Assembly (NCBI GenBank): GCA_030765065.1
Contig: CM060985.1
Location: 1,860,001 to 1,924,000, forward strand
DNA: 64,000 nt
Reading direction: 5' to 3'
Origin: Deroplatys truncata
Lineage: Eukaryota; Arthropoda; Insecta; Mantodea; Mantidae
The translations under genes were made by a program, and so were the position numbers. Below are positions 37,803 to 51,876 of the stretch, in pieces (within the stretch, counting starts at the first letter, position 1; the number at the start of each line of letters is the position of its first letter). The notes beneath the pieces were generated by a model. It was given only the letters and a program-made list of their open reading frames with translations, was not told where the DNA came from and did not search any database.

Positions 37803-38813
37803 TGCTGACATTATAACAGCAGGGAATCTGTCTCACTCCCCTACAAGAGTTTGTTGTCACATAGGAATCATAGATGAAGATTCTGTGTGCTGGCATTATA
37901 ACAGTAGGGAATGTGTCTCACTTCTCTACAAGAGTTTGTTGTCACAGAAGAATCATAGATGAAGATTCTGTGTGCTGCCATTATAACAGTAGGGAATCTG
38001 TCTCACTTCTCTACAAGCGTTTGTTGTCACATAGGAATCATACATGAAGATTCTGTGTGCTGCCATTATAAGAGCAGGGTATCTGTCTCACTTCTCTACA
38101 AGAGTTTGTTGTCACATAGGAATCATAGATGAAGATTCTGTGTGCTGCCTTTATAACAGTAGGGAATCTGTCTCACTTCTCTAAAAGAGTTTGTTGTCAC
38201 ATAGGAATCATACATGAAGATTCTGTGTGCTGGCGTTATAACAGCAGGGAATCTGTCTCACTTCTCTACAAGAGTTTGTTGTCACATAGGAATCATACAT
38301 GAAGATTCTGTTTGCTGGCTTTATAAAAAGAGGGAATCTGTGTCACCTCTCTACAAGAGTTTGTTCTCACATAGGAATCACAGATGATGATTCTGTGTGG
38401 TGACATAATAACATCAGGGAATCTGTCTGACTTCTCCACAAGAGTTTGTTGTCACATACGAATCATACATGAAGATTCTGTGTGCCGCCCTTATAACAGT
38501 AGGGAATCTGTCTCACTTCTATACAAGACTTTATTGTCACATAGGAATCAAGGATGAAGATTCTGTGTGCTGACATTATAACAGTAGGGAATCTGTCTCA
38601 CTTCTCTACAAGACTTTATTGTCACATAGGAATCAAGGATGAAGATTCTGTGTGCCGCCATTATAACAGTAGGGAATCTGTCTCACTTCTCTACAAGACT
38701 TTATTGTCACATAGCAATCAAGGATGAAGATTCTGTGTGCTGACATTATAACAGCAGGGAATCTGTCTCACTTCTCTACAAGAGTTTGTTGTCACATAGG
38801 AATCATACATGAA
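35249..38813. repeat. 3565-bp tandem duplication, unit 2
   Basis: Near-identical to unit 1. The differences I noticed are AAGAGAGG against AACAGAGG near 36629, ACGAATCATAG against ACGCATCATAG near 37271, and CTCGGTGCTG against CTCTGTGCTG near 37628. The count is by eye and incomplete. Past about 38848 the sequence leaves the unit and joins a GGGTTTATTG monomer series. Confidence 0.85.
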
Positions 38814-41800
38814 GATTCTGTGTGCTGGCATTATAACAGCAGGGAATCTGTCTCACTTCTCTACAAGGGTTTATTGTCACACAGGAATCATACATGCAGA
38901 TTCTGTTTGATGGCATTATAACAAGAGGGAATCTGTCTCACCAATCCACAGGAGTTTGTTGTCACATAGGAATCATACATGTAGATTCTGTGTGCCGCCA
39001 TTATAACAGCAGGGAATCTGTCTCACTTTTCTACAAGAGTTTGTTGTCACATAGCAATCATACATGAAGATCTGTTTGCTGGCTTTATAAAAAGAGAAAA
39101 TCTGTCTCACCTCTCTAGAAGGGTTTGTTGTCACATAGGAATCATACATGAAGATTCTAGGTGCTGCCATTATAACAGTAGGGAATCTGTCTCACTTCTC
39201 TACAAGAGTTTGTTGTCACATAGGAATCAAACATGAAGATTCTGTGTGCTGGCATTATAAGAACACGGAATCTGTCTCACTTCTCTACAAGAGTTTGTTG
39301 TCACATGGGAATCATACATGAAGATTCCGTGTGCTGGCATTATAACAACAGGGAATCTATATCACTTCTCTACAAGAATTTGTTGTCACATAGGAATCAT
39401 ACGTGAAGATTCTGTGTGCTGGCATTATAACAGCAGGGAATCTGCCTCACTTCTCTACAAGAGTTTGTTATCACATAGGAATCATACACGAAGATTCTGT
39501 GTGCTGGCATTATAACTGCAGTGAATCCGACTCACTTCTCTACAAGAGTTTGCTGTTACATAGAAATCATACATAAAGATTCTGTGTGCTGGTATTATAA
39601 CAGCAGGGAATCTGTCTCACATCTCTAGAAGAGTTTGCTGTTACATAGAAATCATACATGAAGATTCTGTGTGCTGGCGTTATAACAGCAGGGAATCTGT
39701 CTCACTTCTCTATAAGAGTTTGTTGTCACATAGGAATCATACATGAAGATTCTGTTTGCTGGCTTTATAAAAAGAGGGAATCTGTGTCAACTCTCTACAA
39801 GAGTTTGTTCTCACATAGGAATCACAGATGAAGATTCTGTGTGCTGACATAATAACATCAGGGAATCTGTCTGACTTCTCCACAAGAGTTTGTTGTCACA
39901 TACGAATCATACATGAAGATTCTGTGTGCCGCCATTATAACAGTAGGGAATCTGTCTCACTTCTCTACAAGACTTTATTGTCACATAGGAATCAAGGATG
40001 AAGATTCTGTGTGCTGACATTATAACAGCAGGGAATCTGTCTCACTTATCTACAAGAGTTTGTTGTCACATAGGAATCATACATGAAGATTCTGTGTGCT
40101 GGCATTATAACAGCAGGGAATCTGTCTCACTTCTCTACAAGGGTTTATTGTCACACAGGAATCATACATGCAGATTCTGTTTGATGGCATTATAACAAGA
40201 GGGAATCTGTCTCACCTATCCACAGGAGTTTGTTGTCACATAGGAATCATACACGAAGATTCTGTGTGCTGGCATTATAACTGCAGTGAATCCGACTCAC
40301 TTCTCTTCAAGAGTTTGCTGTTACATAGAAATTATACATAAAGATTCTGTGTGCTGGTATTATAACAGCAGGGAATCTGTCTCACATCTCTAGAAGAGTT
40401 TGCTGTTACATAGAAATCATACATGAAGATTTTGTATGCTGGCATTTTAACAACAGTGAATCTGTATCACTTCTCTAAAATAGTTTGTTGACACATGGGA
40501 ATCATACATGAAGATTATGTGTGCTGGCATTATAACAGCAGGGAATCTGTCTCACTTCTCTACAAGAGCTTGATCTCACATGGGAATCATACAAAAAGAT
40601 TCAGTGTGCTGGCATTATAACAACAGCGAATCTGTCTCACTTTTCTACAAGAGTTTGTTGTCACGTAGGAATCATACATGAAGGTTCTGTGTGCTAACAT
40701 TATAACAACAGCATATCTGTTTCACTTCTCTACAAGAGTTTGTTGTTACATAGGAATCATACATAAAGATTCTGTGTGCTGGGATTAAAACTGAGGGAAT
40801 CCGTCCCACTACTCTACAGGGGTTTGTTGTTAAACAGAAATCATACATGAAGATATTGTATGCTGATATTATAACAACAGGGTATCTGTCTTACTTCTCT
40901 ACAAGATTGTTGTCACATAGCAATCATACATGAAGATTCTGTGTGCTGGCATTACTACAGCAGGGAATCCGTCTCACTTCTCTACAAAAGTTTGTTGTCA
41001 CATAGGAATCATAGATGAGGATTCTGCGTGCTGCCATTAGAACAAGACGGAATGTGTCCTACTTCGCTATAAGAGTTTGTTGTCATATAGGAATCATAGG
41101 TGAAGATTTTGTGTGCTGGCATTATAACAGCAGGAAATATGTCCCACTTCTCTACAAGAGTTTGTTGTCGCATAGGAATAATACATGAAGATTCTCTGTG
41201 CTGACATTATAACAGCAGAGAAATATGTCTCACTTCTCTACAAGAGTTTGTTGTCACATAGAAATCATACATGAAGATTCTGAGTGCCGCATTATAACAG
41301 CAGGGAATATGTCTCATTTCTCTACAAGAGTTTGTTATCACATAGGAATAATACATGCATATTCTGTGTGTTGGCATTATAACAGCAGTGATAAATCTGA
41401 CTTCTGTACAAGAGTTTGTTGTCACATAGGAATCATACATGAAGATTCTTTGTGCTCCCATTATAACAGAGGGAAAATTTCTCACTTCTCTAGAAGGGCT
41501 TGTTGTCACATAGGAATAATACATGAAGATTCTCTGTGCTGACATTATAACAGCAGGGTATCTGTCTCACTTCTCTACAAGGGTTTGTTGTCACATAGGA
41601 ATAATACATGAAGATTCTCTATGTTGACATTATAACAGAAGGGAATCTGTCTCACTTCTCTACAAGAGTTTGTTGTCACATAGGAATCATACATGAATAT
41701 TCTGTTTGCTGGGTTTTTAAAAAGAGGGAATCTGTCTCACCTCTCTACAAGTGTTTGTTGTCACATAGGAATCACAGATGAAGATTCTGTGTGCTGATAT

Positions 41801-44800
41801 TATAACATCAGGGAATCTGTGGACTTCTCTACAAGAGTTTGTTGTCACATAGGTATCATACATGAAGATTCTGCGTGCTGCCATTATAACAGAGGAAATA
41901 TGTCTCACTTCTCTACAAGAGTTCGTTGTCACATAGGAATCATAGATGAAGATTCTGTGTGTTGGCATTATAACAGCAGGGAATCAATCTCACTTCTCTA
42001 CAAGAGTTTGCTAGCACATAGGAATCGAACATGAAGATTATGTGTGCTGCCATTATAACAGACAGAATATGTCTCACTTCTCTACCAGAGTTTGATGTCA
42101 CATTGGAATAATACAAGAAGATTCTGTGTGTTGGCATTATAACAGCAGGGAATCAATCTCACATCTCTACAAGAGTTTGTTGTCACATAGGAATCATACA
42201 TGAAGATTCTGGTTGCTGGCATTATAACAGAGGGAATATGTCTCATTTCTCTACAAGAGGTCGTTGTCACATAGGAAGAATACATGAAGATTCTGTCTGT
42301 TGGCATTATAACAGCAGGGAATCAATCTCACTTCCCTACAAAAGTTTGTTGTCACAAAGGAAGAATACATGACTATTCTGTGTGTTGGCATTATAACAGC
42401 AGGGAATCAATCTCACTTCTCTACAAGAGTTTGTTGTCACATAGGAATCATACATGAAGATTCTGTGTGCTGCCATTATAACAGAGGGAATATGTCTCAC
42501 TTCTCTACAAGAGTTTGATGTCACAGAGGAATCATACACGAAGTTTCTGTGTGCTGTCATTATAACAACAGGGAATCTGTCTCAACTCTCTACAAGAGTT
42601 AGTCACATAACAATCATACATGAAGATTCTGTGTGTTAGCATTATAACAGCAGGGAATCAATCTCACTTCCCTACAAAAGTTTATTGTCACATAGGAAGA
42701 ATACATGAATATTCTGTGTGTTGGCATTATAACAGCAGGGAATCAATCTAATTTCTCTACAAGAGTTTGTTGTCACATAGGAATCATACATGAAGATTCT
42801 GTGTGCTGCCATTATAGCAACAGGGAATCTGTCTCACTTCTCTACAAGAGTTTGTTGTCACATAGGAATAATATATGAAGATTCTCTGTGCTGACATTAT
42901 AACAGCAGGGAATATGTCTCACTTCTCTACAAAAGTTTGTTGTCACATAGGAATAATACAGGAAGTTTCTGTGCTGACATTATAACAGCAGGGAATATGT
43001 CTCACTTCTCTACAAGAGTTTGTTGTCACATAGGAATAATACAGGAAGTTTCTGTGCTGCCATTATAACTTCAGGGAATATGTCTCACTTCTCTACAAGG
43101 GTTTGTTGTCACATAGGAATAATACATGAAGATTCTGTGTGCTGGCAGTATAACAGCAGAGAATATGTCTCACTTCTCTACAAGAGTTTGTTGTCACATA
43201 GGAATAATACATTAAGTTTCTGTGTGCTGCCATTATAACTTTAGGGAATATGTCTCACTTCTCTACAAGGGTTTGTTGTCACATAGGAATAATACATGAA
43301 GATTCTCTGTGCTGACATTATAACAGCAGGGAATCTGTATCACTTCTCTACAAGGGTTTGTTGTCACATAGGAATAATACATGAAGATTCTCTATGCTGA
43401 CATTATAACAGCAGGGAATCTGTCTCACTTCTCTACAAGAGTTTGTTGTCACATAGGAATCATACATGAATATTCTGTTTGCTGGCTTTATAAAAAGAGG
43501 GAATCTGTCTCACCTCTCTACAAGAGTTTGTTATCACATAGGAATCACAGATGAAGATTCTGTGTGCTGATATTATAACATCAGGGAATCTGTCTGACTT
43601 CTCTACAAGAGTTTGTTGTCACATAGGAATCATACATGAACATTCTGCGTGCTGCCATTATAACAGAGGAAATATGTCTCTCTTCTCTACAAGAGTTCGT
43701 TGTCACATAGGAATCATGCATGAAGATTCTGTGTGTTGGCATTATAACAGAAGGGAATCAATCTCACTTCTCTACAAGGGTTTGCTAGCACATAGGAATC
43801 ATACATGAAGATTATGTGTGCTGGCATTATAACACACAGAATATGTCTCACTTCTCTACAAGAGTTTGATGTCACATTGGAATAATACAAGAAGATTCTG
43901 TGTGTTGGCATTATAACAGCAGGGAATCAATCTCGCTTCTCTACAAGAGTTTGTTGTCACATAGGAACCATACATGAAGATTCTGTTTGCTGGCATTTTA
44001 ACAACAGGGAATCTGTATCACTTCTCTACAAGAGCTTGATCTCACATGGGAATCATACAAAAAGATTCAGTGTGCTGGCATTATAACAACAGCGAATCTG
44101 TCTCACTTTTCTACAAGAGTTTGTTGTCACGTAGGAATCATACATGAAGATTCTGTGTGCTAACATTATAACAGCACGGAATGTGTATCACTTCTCTACA
44201 AGGGTTTGTTGTCACATAGGAATAATACATGAAGATTCTCTATGCTGACATTATAACAGCAGGGAATCAATCTCAATTCTCTACAAGAGTTTGTTGTCAC
44301 ATAGGAATCATACATGAAGATTCTATGTGTTGGCATTATAACATCAGGGAATCTGTCTGACTTCTCCACAAGAGTTTGTTGTCACATACGAATCATACAT
44401 GAAGATTCTGTGCGCTGCCATTATAACAGTAGGGAATCTGTCTCACTTCTCTACAAGAGTTTATTGTCACATACGAATCATAGATGAAGATTCTGTGTGC
44501 TGACATTATAACAGCAGGGAATCTGTCTCACTTCTCTACAAGAGTTTGTTGTCACATAGGAATCAAACATGAAGATTCTGTGTGCTGGCATTATAAGAAC
44601 ACGGAATCTGTCTCACTTCTCTACAAGAGTTTGTTGTCACATGGGAATCAAACATGACGATTCCGTGTGCTGGCATTATAACAGCAGGGAATCTGCCTCA
44701 CTTCTTTACAAGAGTTTGTTTTCACATGGGAATCATACACGAAGATTCTGTGTGCTGGCATTATAACTGCAGTGAATCCGACTCACTTCTCTACAAGAGT

Positions 44801-45854
44801 TTGCTGTTACATAGGAATCATACATGAAGATTTTGTGTGCTGCCATTATAACAGCAGGGTATCTGTCTCACCTCTCTACAAGAGTTTGTTGTCACATAGG
44901 AATCATAGATGAAGATTCTGTGTGCTGCCATTATAACAGTAGGGAATCTGTCTCACTTCACTACTAGAGTTTGTTGTCACATAGGAATTATACATGAAGA
45001 TTCTGTGTGCTGGCATTATAACAGCAGGGAATCTGTCTCACTTATCTACAAGAGTTTGTTGTCACATAGGAATCATACATGAAGATTCTATGTGTTGGCA
45101 TTATAACATCAGGGAATCTGTCTGACTTCTCGACAAGAATTTGTTGTCACATACGAATCATACATGAAGATTCTGTGTGCTGCCATTATAACAGTAGGGA
45201 ATCTGTCTCACTTCTCTACAAGAGTTTATTGTCACATACGAATCATAGATGAAGATTCTGTGTGCTGACATTATAACAGAACGGAATCTGTCTCACTTCT
45301 CTACAAGAGTTTGTTGTCACATAGGAATCATACATGAACATTCTGTGTGCCGCCATTATAACAGCAGGGAATCTGTCTCACTTTTCTACAAGAGTTTATT
45401 GACACATAGGAATCATACATGAAGATTCTGTGTGCCGCATTATAACAGCAGGGAATCTGTCTCACTTCTCTACAAGAGTTTGATGTGACAGAGGAATCAT
45501 ACACGAAGTTTCTGTGTGCTGTCATTATAACAACAGGGAATCTGTCTCAACTCTCTACAATAGTTAGTCACATAACAATCATACATGAAGATTCTGTGTG
45601 GTTGCATTATATCAGCAGGAAGTATGTGCCACTTCTCTACAAGAGTTTGTTGTCACATAGGAATAATACATGAAGATTCTCTGTGCTGATATTATAACAG
45701 CAGAGAAATATGTCTCACTTCTCTACAAGAGTTTGTTGTCACATAGAAATCGTACATGAAGATTCTGTGTGCTGGCATTATAACAGCAGGAAGTATGTCC
45801 CACTTCTCGTCAAGAGTTTGTTGTCACATAGGAATAATACATGAAGATTCTCTA
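37803..45854. repeat. HOR segment 7 (long, about 95 monomers, mixed types)
   Basis: This is the longest segment, 8052 bp. The first kilobase is the tail of the 3565-bp duplication. Positions 39300-40530 match 55155-56370 (offset 15855). Positions 41207-42640 are type 2-like. From about 42760 it becomes type 1, with 43020 and 43551 matching 2848 and 3379 at offset 40172, then offsets 39153 and 39068 downstream as whole monomers drop out. It is therefore a composite of both HOR types. Confidence 0.75.
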
Positions 45855-48800
45855 TGCTGACATTATAACAGCAGGGAATCTGTCTCACTCCCCTACAAGA
45901 GTTTGTTGTCACATAGGAATCATAGATGAAGGTTCTGTGTGCTGGCATTATAACATAGGGAATGTGTCTCACTTCTCTACAAGAGTTTGTTGTCACAGAA
46001 GAATCATAGATAAAGTTTGTGTGTGCTGCCATTATAACAGTAGGGAATCTGTCTCACTTCTCTACAAGAGTTTGTTGTCACATAGAAATCATACATGAAG
46101 ATCCTGTGTGCTGCCATTATAACAGCAAGGTATCTGTCTCACTTCTCTACAGGAGTTTGTTGTCACATAGGAATCATAGATGAAGATTCTGTGTGCTGCC
46201 ATTATAACAGTAGGGAATCTGTCTCACTTCTCTACAAGAGTTTGTTGTCACATAGGAATCATACATGAAGATTCTGTGTGCTGGCATTATAACAGCAGGG
46301 AATCTGTCTCACTTCTCTACAATAGTTTGTTGTCACATAGGAATCATACATGAAGATTCTGTTTGCTGGCTTTATAAAAAGAGGGAATCTGTGTCACCTC
46401 TCTACAAGAGTTTGTTGTCACATAGGAATCACAGATGAAGATTCTGTGTGCTGACATAATAACATCAGGGAATCTGTCTGACGTCTCCACAAGAGTTTGT
46501 TGTCACATACGAATCATACATGAAGATTATGTGTGCCGCCATTATAACAGTAGGGAATCTGTCTCACTTCTCTACAAGACTTTATTGTCACATAGGAATC
46601 ATAGATGAAGATTCTGTGTGCTGACATTATAACAGCAGGGAATCTGTCTCACTTCTCTACAAGAGTTTGTTGTCACATAGGAATCATACATGAAGATTCT
46701 GTGTGCTGGCATTATAACAGCAGGGAATCTGTCTCACTTCTGTACAAGGGTTTATTGTCACAGAGGAATCATACATGCAGATTCTGTTTGATGGCATTAT
46801 AACAAGAGGGAATCTGTCTCACCTATCCAGAGGAGTTTGTTGTCACATAGGAATCATACATGAAGATTCTAGGTGCTGCCATTATAACAGCAGGGAATCT
46901 GTCTCACTTCTCTACAAGAGTTTGTTGTCACATAGGAATCAAACATGAAGATTCTGTGTGCTGGCATTATAAGAACACGGAATCTGTCTCACTTCTCTAC
47001 AAGAGTTTGTTGTCACATGGGAATCATACATGAAGATTCCGTGTGCTGGCATTATAACAACAGGGAATCTATCTCACTTCTCTACCAGAATTTGTTGTCA
47101 CATAGGAATCATACGTGAAGATATTGTGTGCTGGCATTATAACAGCAGAGAATCTGCCTCACTTCTCTACAAGAGTTTGTTATCACATAGGAATCATACA
47201 CGAAGATTCTGTGTGCTGGCATTAAAACAACAGGGAATCTGTCTCACATCTCTAGAAGAGTTTGCTGTTATTACATAGAAATCATACATGAAGATTTTGT
47301 ATGCTTGCATTATGACAGCAGGGAATCTGCCTCACTTCTCTACAAGCCTTTGTTGTTACATAGAAGTCATTCATGAAGATTCTGTGTGCTGGTATTATAA
47401 CAGCAGGGAATCTGTCTCACATCTCTAGAAGAGTTTGCTGTTACATAGAAATCATACATGAAGATTCTGTTTGCTGGCATTTTAACAACAGGGAATCTGT
47501 ATCACTTCTCTACAAGAGCTCGATCTCACATGGGAATCATACAAAAAGATTCAGTGTGCTGGCATTATAACAACAGCGAATCTGTCTCACTTTTCTACAA
47601 GAGTTTGTTGTCACGTAGGAATCATACATGAAGATTCTGTGTGCTAACATTATAACAGCACGGAATCTGTCTCACTTCTCTACAAGAGCTTGATCTCACA
47701 TGGGAATCATACAAGAAATTCAGTGTGCTGGCATTATAACAACAGCGAATCTGTTTCACTTCTCTACAAGAGTTTGTTGTTACATAGGAATCATACATAA
47801 AGATTCTGTGTGCTGGCATTAAAACTGAGGGAATCCGTCCCACTACTCTACAAGGGTTTGTTGTTAAATAGAAATCATACATGAAGATTTTGTATGCTGA
47901 TATTATAACAACAGGGTATCTGTGTTACTTCTCTACAAGATTGTTGTCACATAGGAATCATACATGAAGACTCTGTGTGCTGGCATTACTACAGCAGGGA
48001 ATCCGTCTCACTTCTCTACAAAAGTTTGTTGTCACATAGGAATCACATATGAACATTCTGGGTGCTGGCATTATAACAACAGGGAATATGTCTTACTTCT
48101 CTACAAGAATTCGTTGTCACATAGGAATCATAGATGAGGATTCTGCGTGCTGCCATTAGAACAACACGGAATGTGTCCTACTTCGCTATAAGAGTTTGTT
48201 GTCATATAGGAATCATAGATGAAGATTCTGTGTGCTGGCATTATAACAACAGGGAATGTGTCTGACTTCTCTACAGGAGTTTGCTGTCACATAGGAATCA
48301 TAGATGAAGAGTCTGTGTGCTGGCATTATAACAGCAGGAAATATGTCCCACTTCTCTACAAGAGTTTGTTGTCGCATAGGAATAATACATGAAGATTCTC
48401 TGTGCTGACATTATAACAGCAGAGAAATATGTCTCACTTCTCTACAAGAGTTTGTTGTCACATAGAAATCATACATGAAGATTCTGTGTGCCGCATTATA
48501 ACAGCAGGGAATATGTCTCATTTCTCTACAAGAGTTTGTTATCACATAGGAATAATACATGCATATTCTGTGTGTTGGCATTATAACAGCAGGGAATAAA
48601 TCTCACTTCTGTACAAGAGTTTGTTGTCACATAGGAATCATACATGAAGATTCTGTGTGCTGCCATTATAACACAGGGAATATGTCTCACTTTTCTAGAA
48701 GGGTTTGTTGTCACATAGGAATAATACATGAAGATTCTCTGTGCTGATATTATAACAGCAGGGAATCTGTCTCACTTCTCTACAAGGGTTTATTGTCACA

Positions 48801-51800
48801 TAGGAATAATACATGAAGATTCTCTATGTTGACATTATAACAGCAGGGAATTTGTCTCACTTCTCTACAAGAGTTTGTTGTCACATAGGAATCATACATG
48901 AATATTCTGTTTGCTGGCTTTATAAAAAGAGGGAATCTGTCTCACCTCTCTACAAGAGTTTGTTTGCACATAGGAATCACAGATGAAGATTCTGTGTGCT
49001 GATATTATAACATCAGGGAATCTGTTGACTTCTCTACAAGAGTTTGTTGTCACATAGGTATCATACATGAAGATTCTGCGTGCTGCCATTATAACAGAGG
49101 AAATATGTCTCACTTCTCTACAAGAGTTCGTTGTCACATAGGAATCATAGATAAAGATTCTGTGTGTTGGCATTATAAGAGCAGGGAATCAATCTCACTT
49201 CTCTACAAGAGTTTGCTAGCACATAGGAATCGTACATGAAGATTATGTGTGCTGGCATTATAACAGACAGAATATGTCTCACTTCTCTACCAGAGTTTGA
49301 TGTCACATTGGAATAATACAAGAAGATTCTGTGTGTTGGCATTATAAGAGCAGGGAATCAATCTCACTTCTCTACAAGAGTTTGTTGTCACATAGGAATC
49401 ATACATGAAGATTCTGGTTGCTGGCATTATAACAGAGGGAATATGTCTCATTTCTCTACAAGAGTTCGTTGTCACATAGGAAGAATGCATGAAGATTCTG
49501 TGTGTTGGCATTATAACAGCCGGGAATCAATCTCACTTCCCTACAAAGGTTTGTTCTCACATAGGAAGAATACATGAATGTACTGTGTGTTGGCATTATA
49601 ACAGCAGGGAATCAATCGCACTTCTCTAAAAGAGTTTGTTGTCACATACGAATCATACATGAAGATTCTGTGTGCTGCCATTATAACAGTAGGGAATCTG
49701 TCTCACTTCTCTACAAGAGTTTATTGTCACATACGAATCATAGATGAAGATTCTGTGTGCTGACATTATAACAGAAGGGAATCTGTCTCACTTCTCTACA
49801 AGAGTTTGTTGTCACATAGGAATCATAAATGAACATTCTGTGTGCCGCCATTATAACAGCAGGGAATCTGTCTCACTTTTCTACAAGAGTTTATTGACAC
49901 ATAGGAATCATACATGAAGATTCTGTGTGCCGCATTATAACAGCAGGGAATCTGTCTCACTTCTCTACAAGAGTTTGATTTGACAGAGGAATCATACACG
50001 AAGTTTCTGTGTGCTGTCATTATAACAACAGGGAATCTGTCTTCACTCTCTACAATAGTTAGTCACATATCAATCATACATGAAGATTCTGTGTGCTGGC
50101 ATTATAACAGCAGGAAGTATGTCCCACTTCTCTACAAGAGTTTGTTGGCACATAGGAATAATACATGAAGATTCTCTGTGCTGACATTATAACAGCAGAG
50201 AAATATGTCTCACATCTCTACAAGAGTTTGTTGTCACATAGAAATTATACATGAAGATTCTGTGTGCTGGCATTATAACAGTAGAAAATGTGTCTCACTT
50301 CTCTACAAGAGTTTGTTGTCACATAGGAATCACAGATGAAGATTCTGTGTTCTGACATAATAACATCAGGGAATCTGTCTGACTGCTCCACAAGAGTTTG
50401 TTGTCACATAGGAATCATACATGAAGATTCTGTGTGCTGGCATTATAACAGCAGGGAATCTGTCTCGCTTCTCTACAAGGGTTTATTGTCACACAGGAAT
50501 CATACATGCAGATTCTGTTTGATGGCATTATAACAAGAGGGAATCTGTCTCACCTATCCACAGGAGTTTGTTGTCACATAGGAATCATACATGAAGATTC
50601 TAGGTTCTGCCATTATAACAGTAGGGAATCTGTCTCACTTCTCTACAAGAGTTTGTTGTCACATAGGAATCAAACATGAAGATTCTGTGTGCTGGCATTA
50701 TAAGAACACGGAATCTGTCTCACTTCTCTACAAGAGTTTGTTATCACATGGGAATCATACTTGAAGATTCCGTGTGCTGGCATTATAACAGCAGGGAATC
50801 TGCCTCACTTCTCTACAAGAGTTTGTTATCACATAGGAATCATACACGAAGATTCTGTTTGCTGGTATTATAACTGCAGTGAATCCGACTCACTTCTCTA
50901 CAAGAGTTTGCTGTTACATAGGAATCATACATGAAGATTCTGTGTGCTGCCATTATAACAGAAGGGTATCTGTCTCACTTCTCTACTAGAGTTTGTTGTC
51001 ACATAGGAATTATACCTGAAGATTCTGTGTGCTGGCATTATAACAGCAGGGAATCCGTCTCACTTGTCTACAAGAGTTTGTTGTCACATAGGAAGAATAC
51101 ATGAAGATTCTGTGTGTTGGCATTATAACAGCAGGGAATCAATCTCAATTCTCTACAAGAGTTTGTTGTCACATAGGAATCATACATGAAGATTCTATGT
51201 GTTGGCATTATAACATCAGGGAATCTGTCTGACTTCTCCACAAGAATTTGTTGTCACATACGAATCATACATGAAGATCCTGTGTGCTGCCATTATAACA
51301 GTAGGGAATCTGTCTCACTTCTCTACAAGAGTTTATTGTCACATACGAATCATAGATGAAGATTCTGTGTGCTGACATTATAACAGCAGGGAATCTGTCT
51401 CACTTCTCTACAAGAGTTTATTGTCACATAGAAATCATACATGAAGATTCTGTGTGCCGCATTATAACAGCAGGGAATCTGTCTCACTTCTCTACAAGAG
51501 TTTGATGTGACAGAGGAATCATACACGAAGTTTCTGTGTGCTGTGATTATAACAACAGGGAATCTGTCTCAACTCTCTACAATAGTTAGTCACATAACAA
51601 TCATACATGAAGATTCTGTGTGGTGGCATTATATCAGCAGGAAGTATGTGCCACTTCTCTACAAGAGTTTGTTGTCACATAGGAATAATACATGAAGATT
51701 CTCTGTGCTGATATTATAACAGCAGAGAAATATGTCTCACTTCTCTACAAGAGTTTGTTGTCACATAGAAATCATACATGAAGATTCTGTGTGCTGGCAT

Positions 51801-51876
51801 TATAACAGCAGGAAGTATGTCCCACTTCTCGACAAGAGTTTGTTGTCACATAGGAATAATACATGAAGATTCTCTA
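45855..51876. repeat. HOR segment 8 (type 2, 71 monomers)
   Basis: This 6022-bp segment follows segment 4 closely at offsets of 20350-20353 from 26255 to about 29990. The 3-bp change in offset comes from small indels such as the extra TTA near 47271. Near 50400 it loses three monomers relative to segment 4, so downstream offsets become 20608. It contains the unoccupied LINE target homologue at 51327-51337. Confidence 0.8.
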
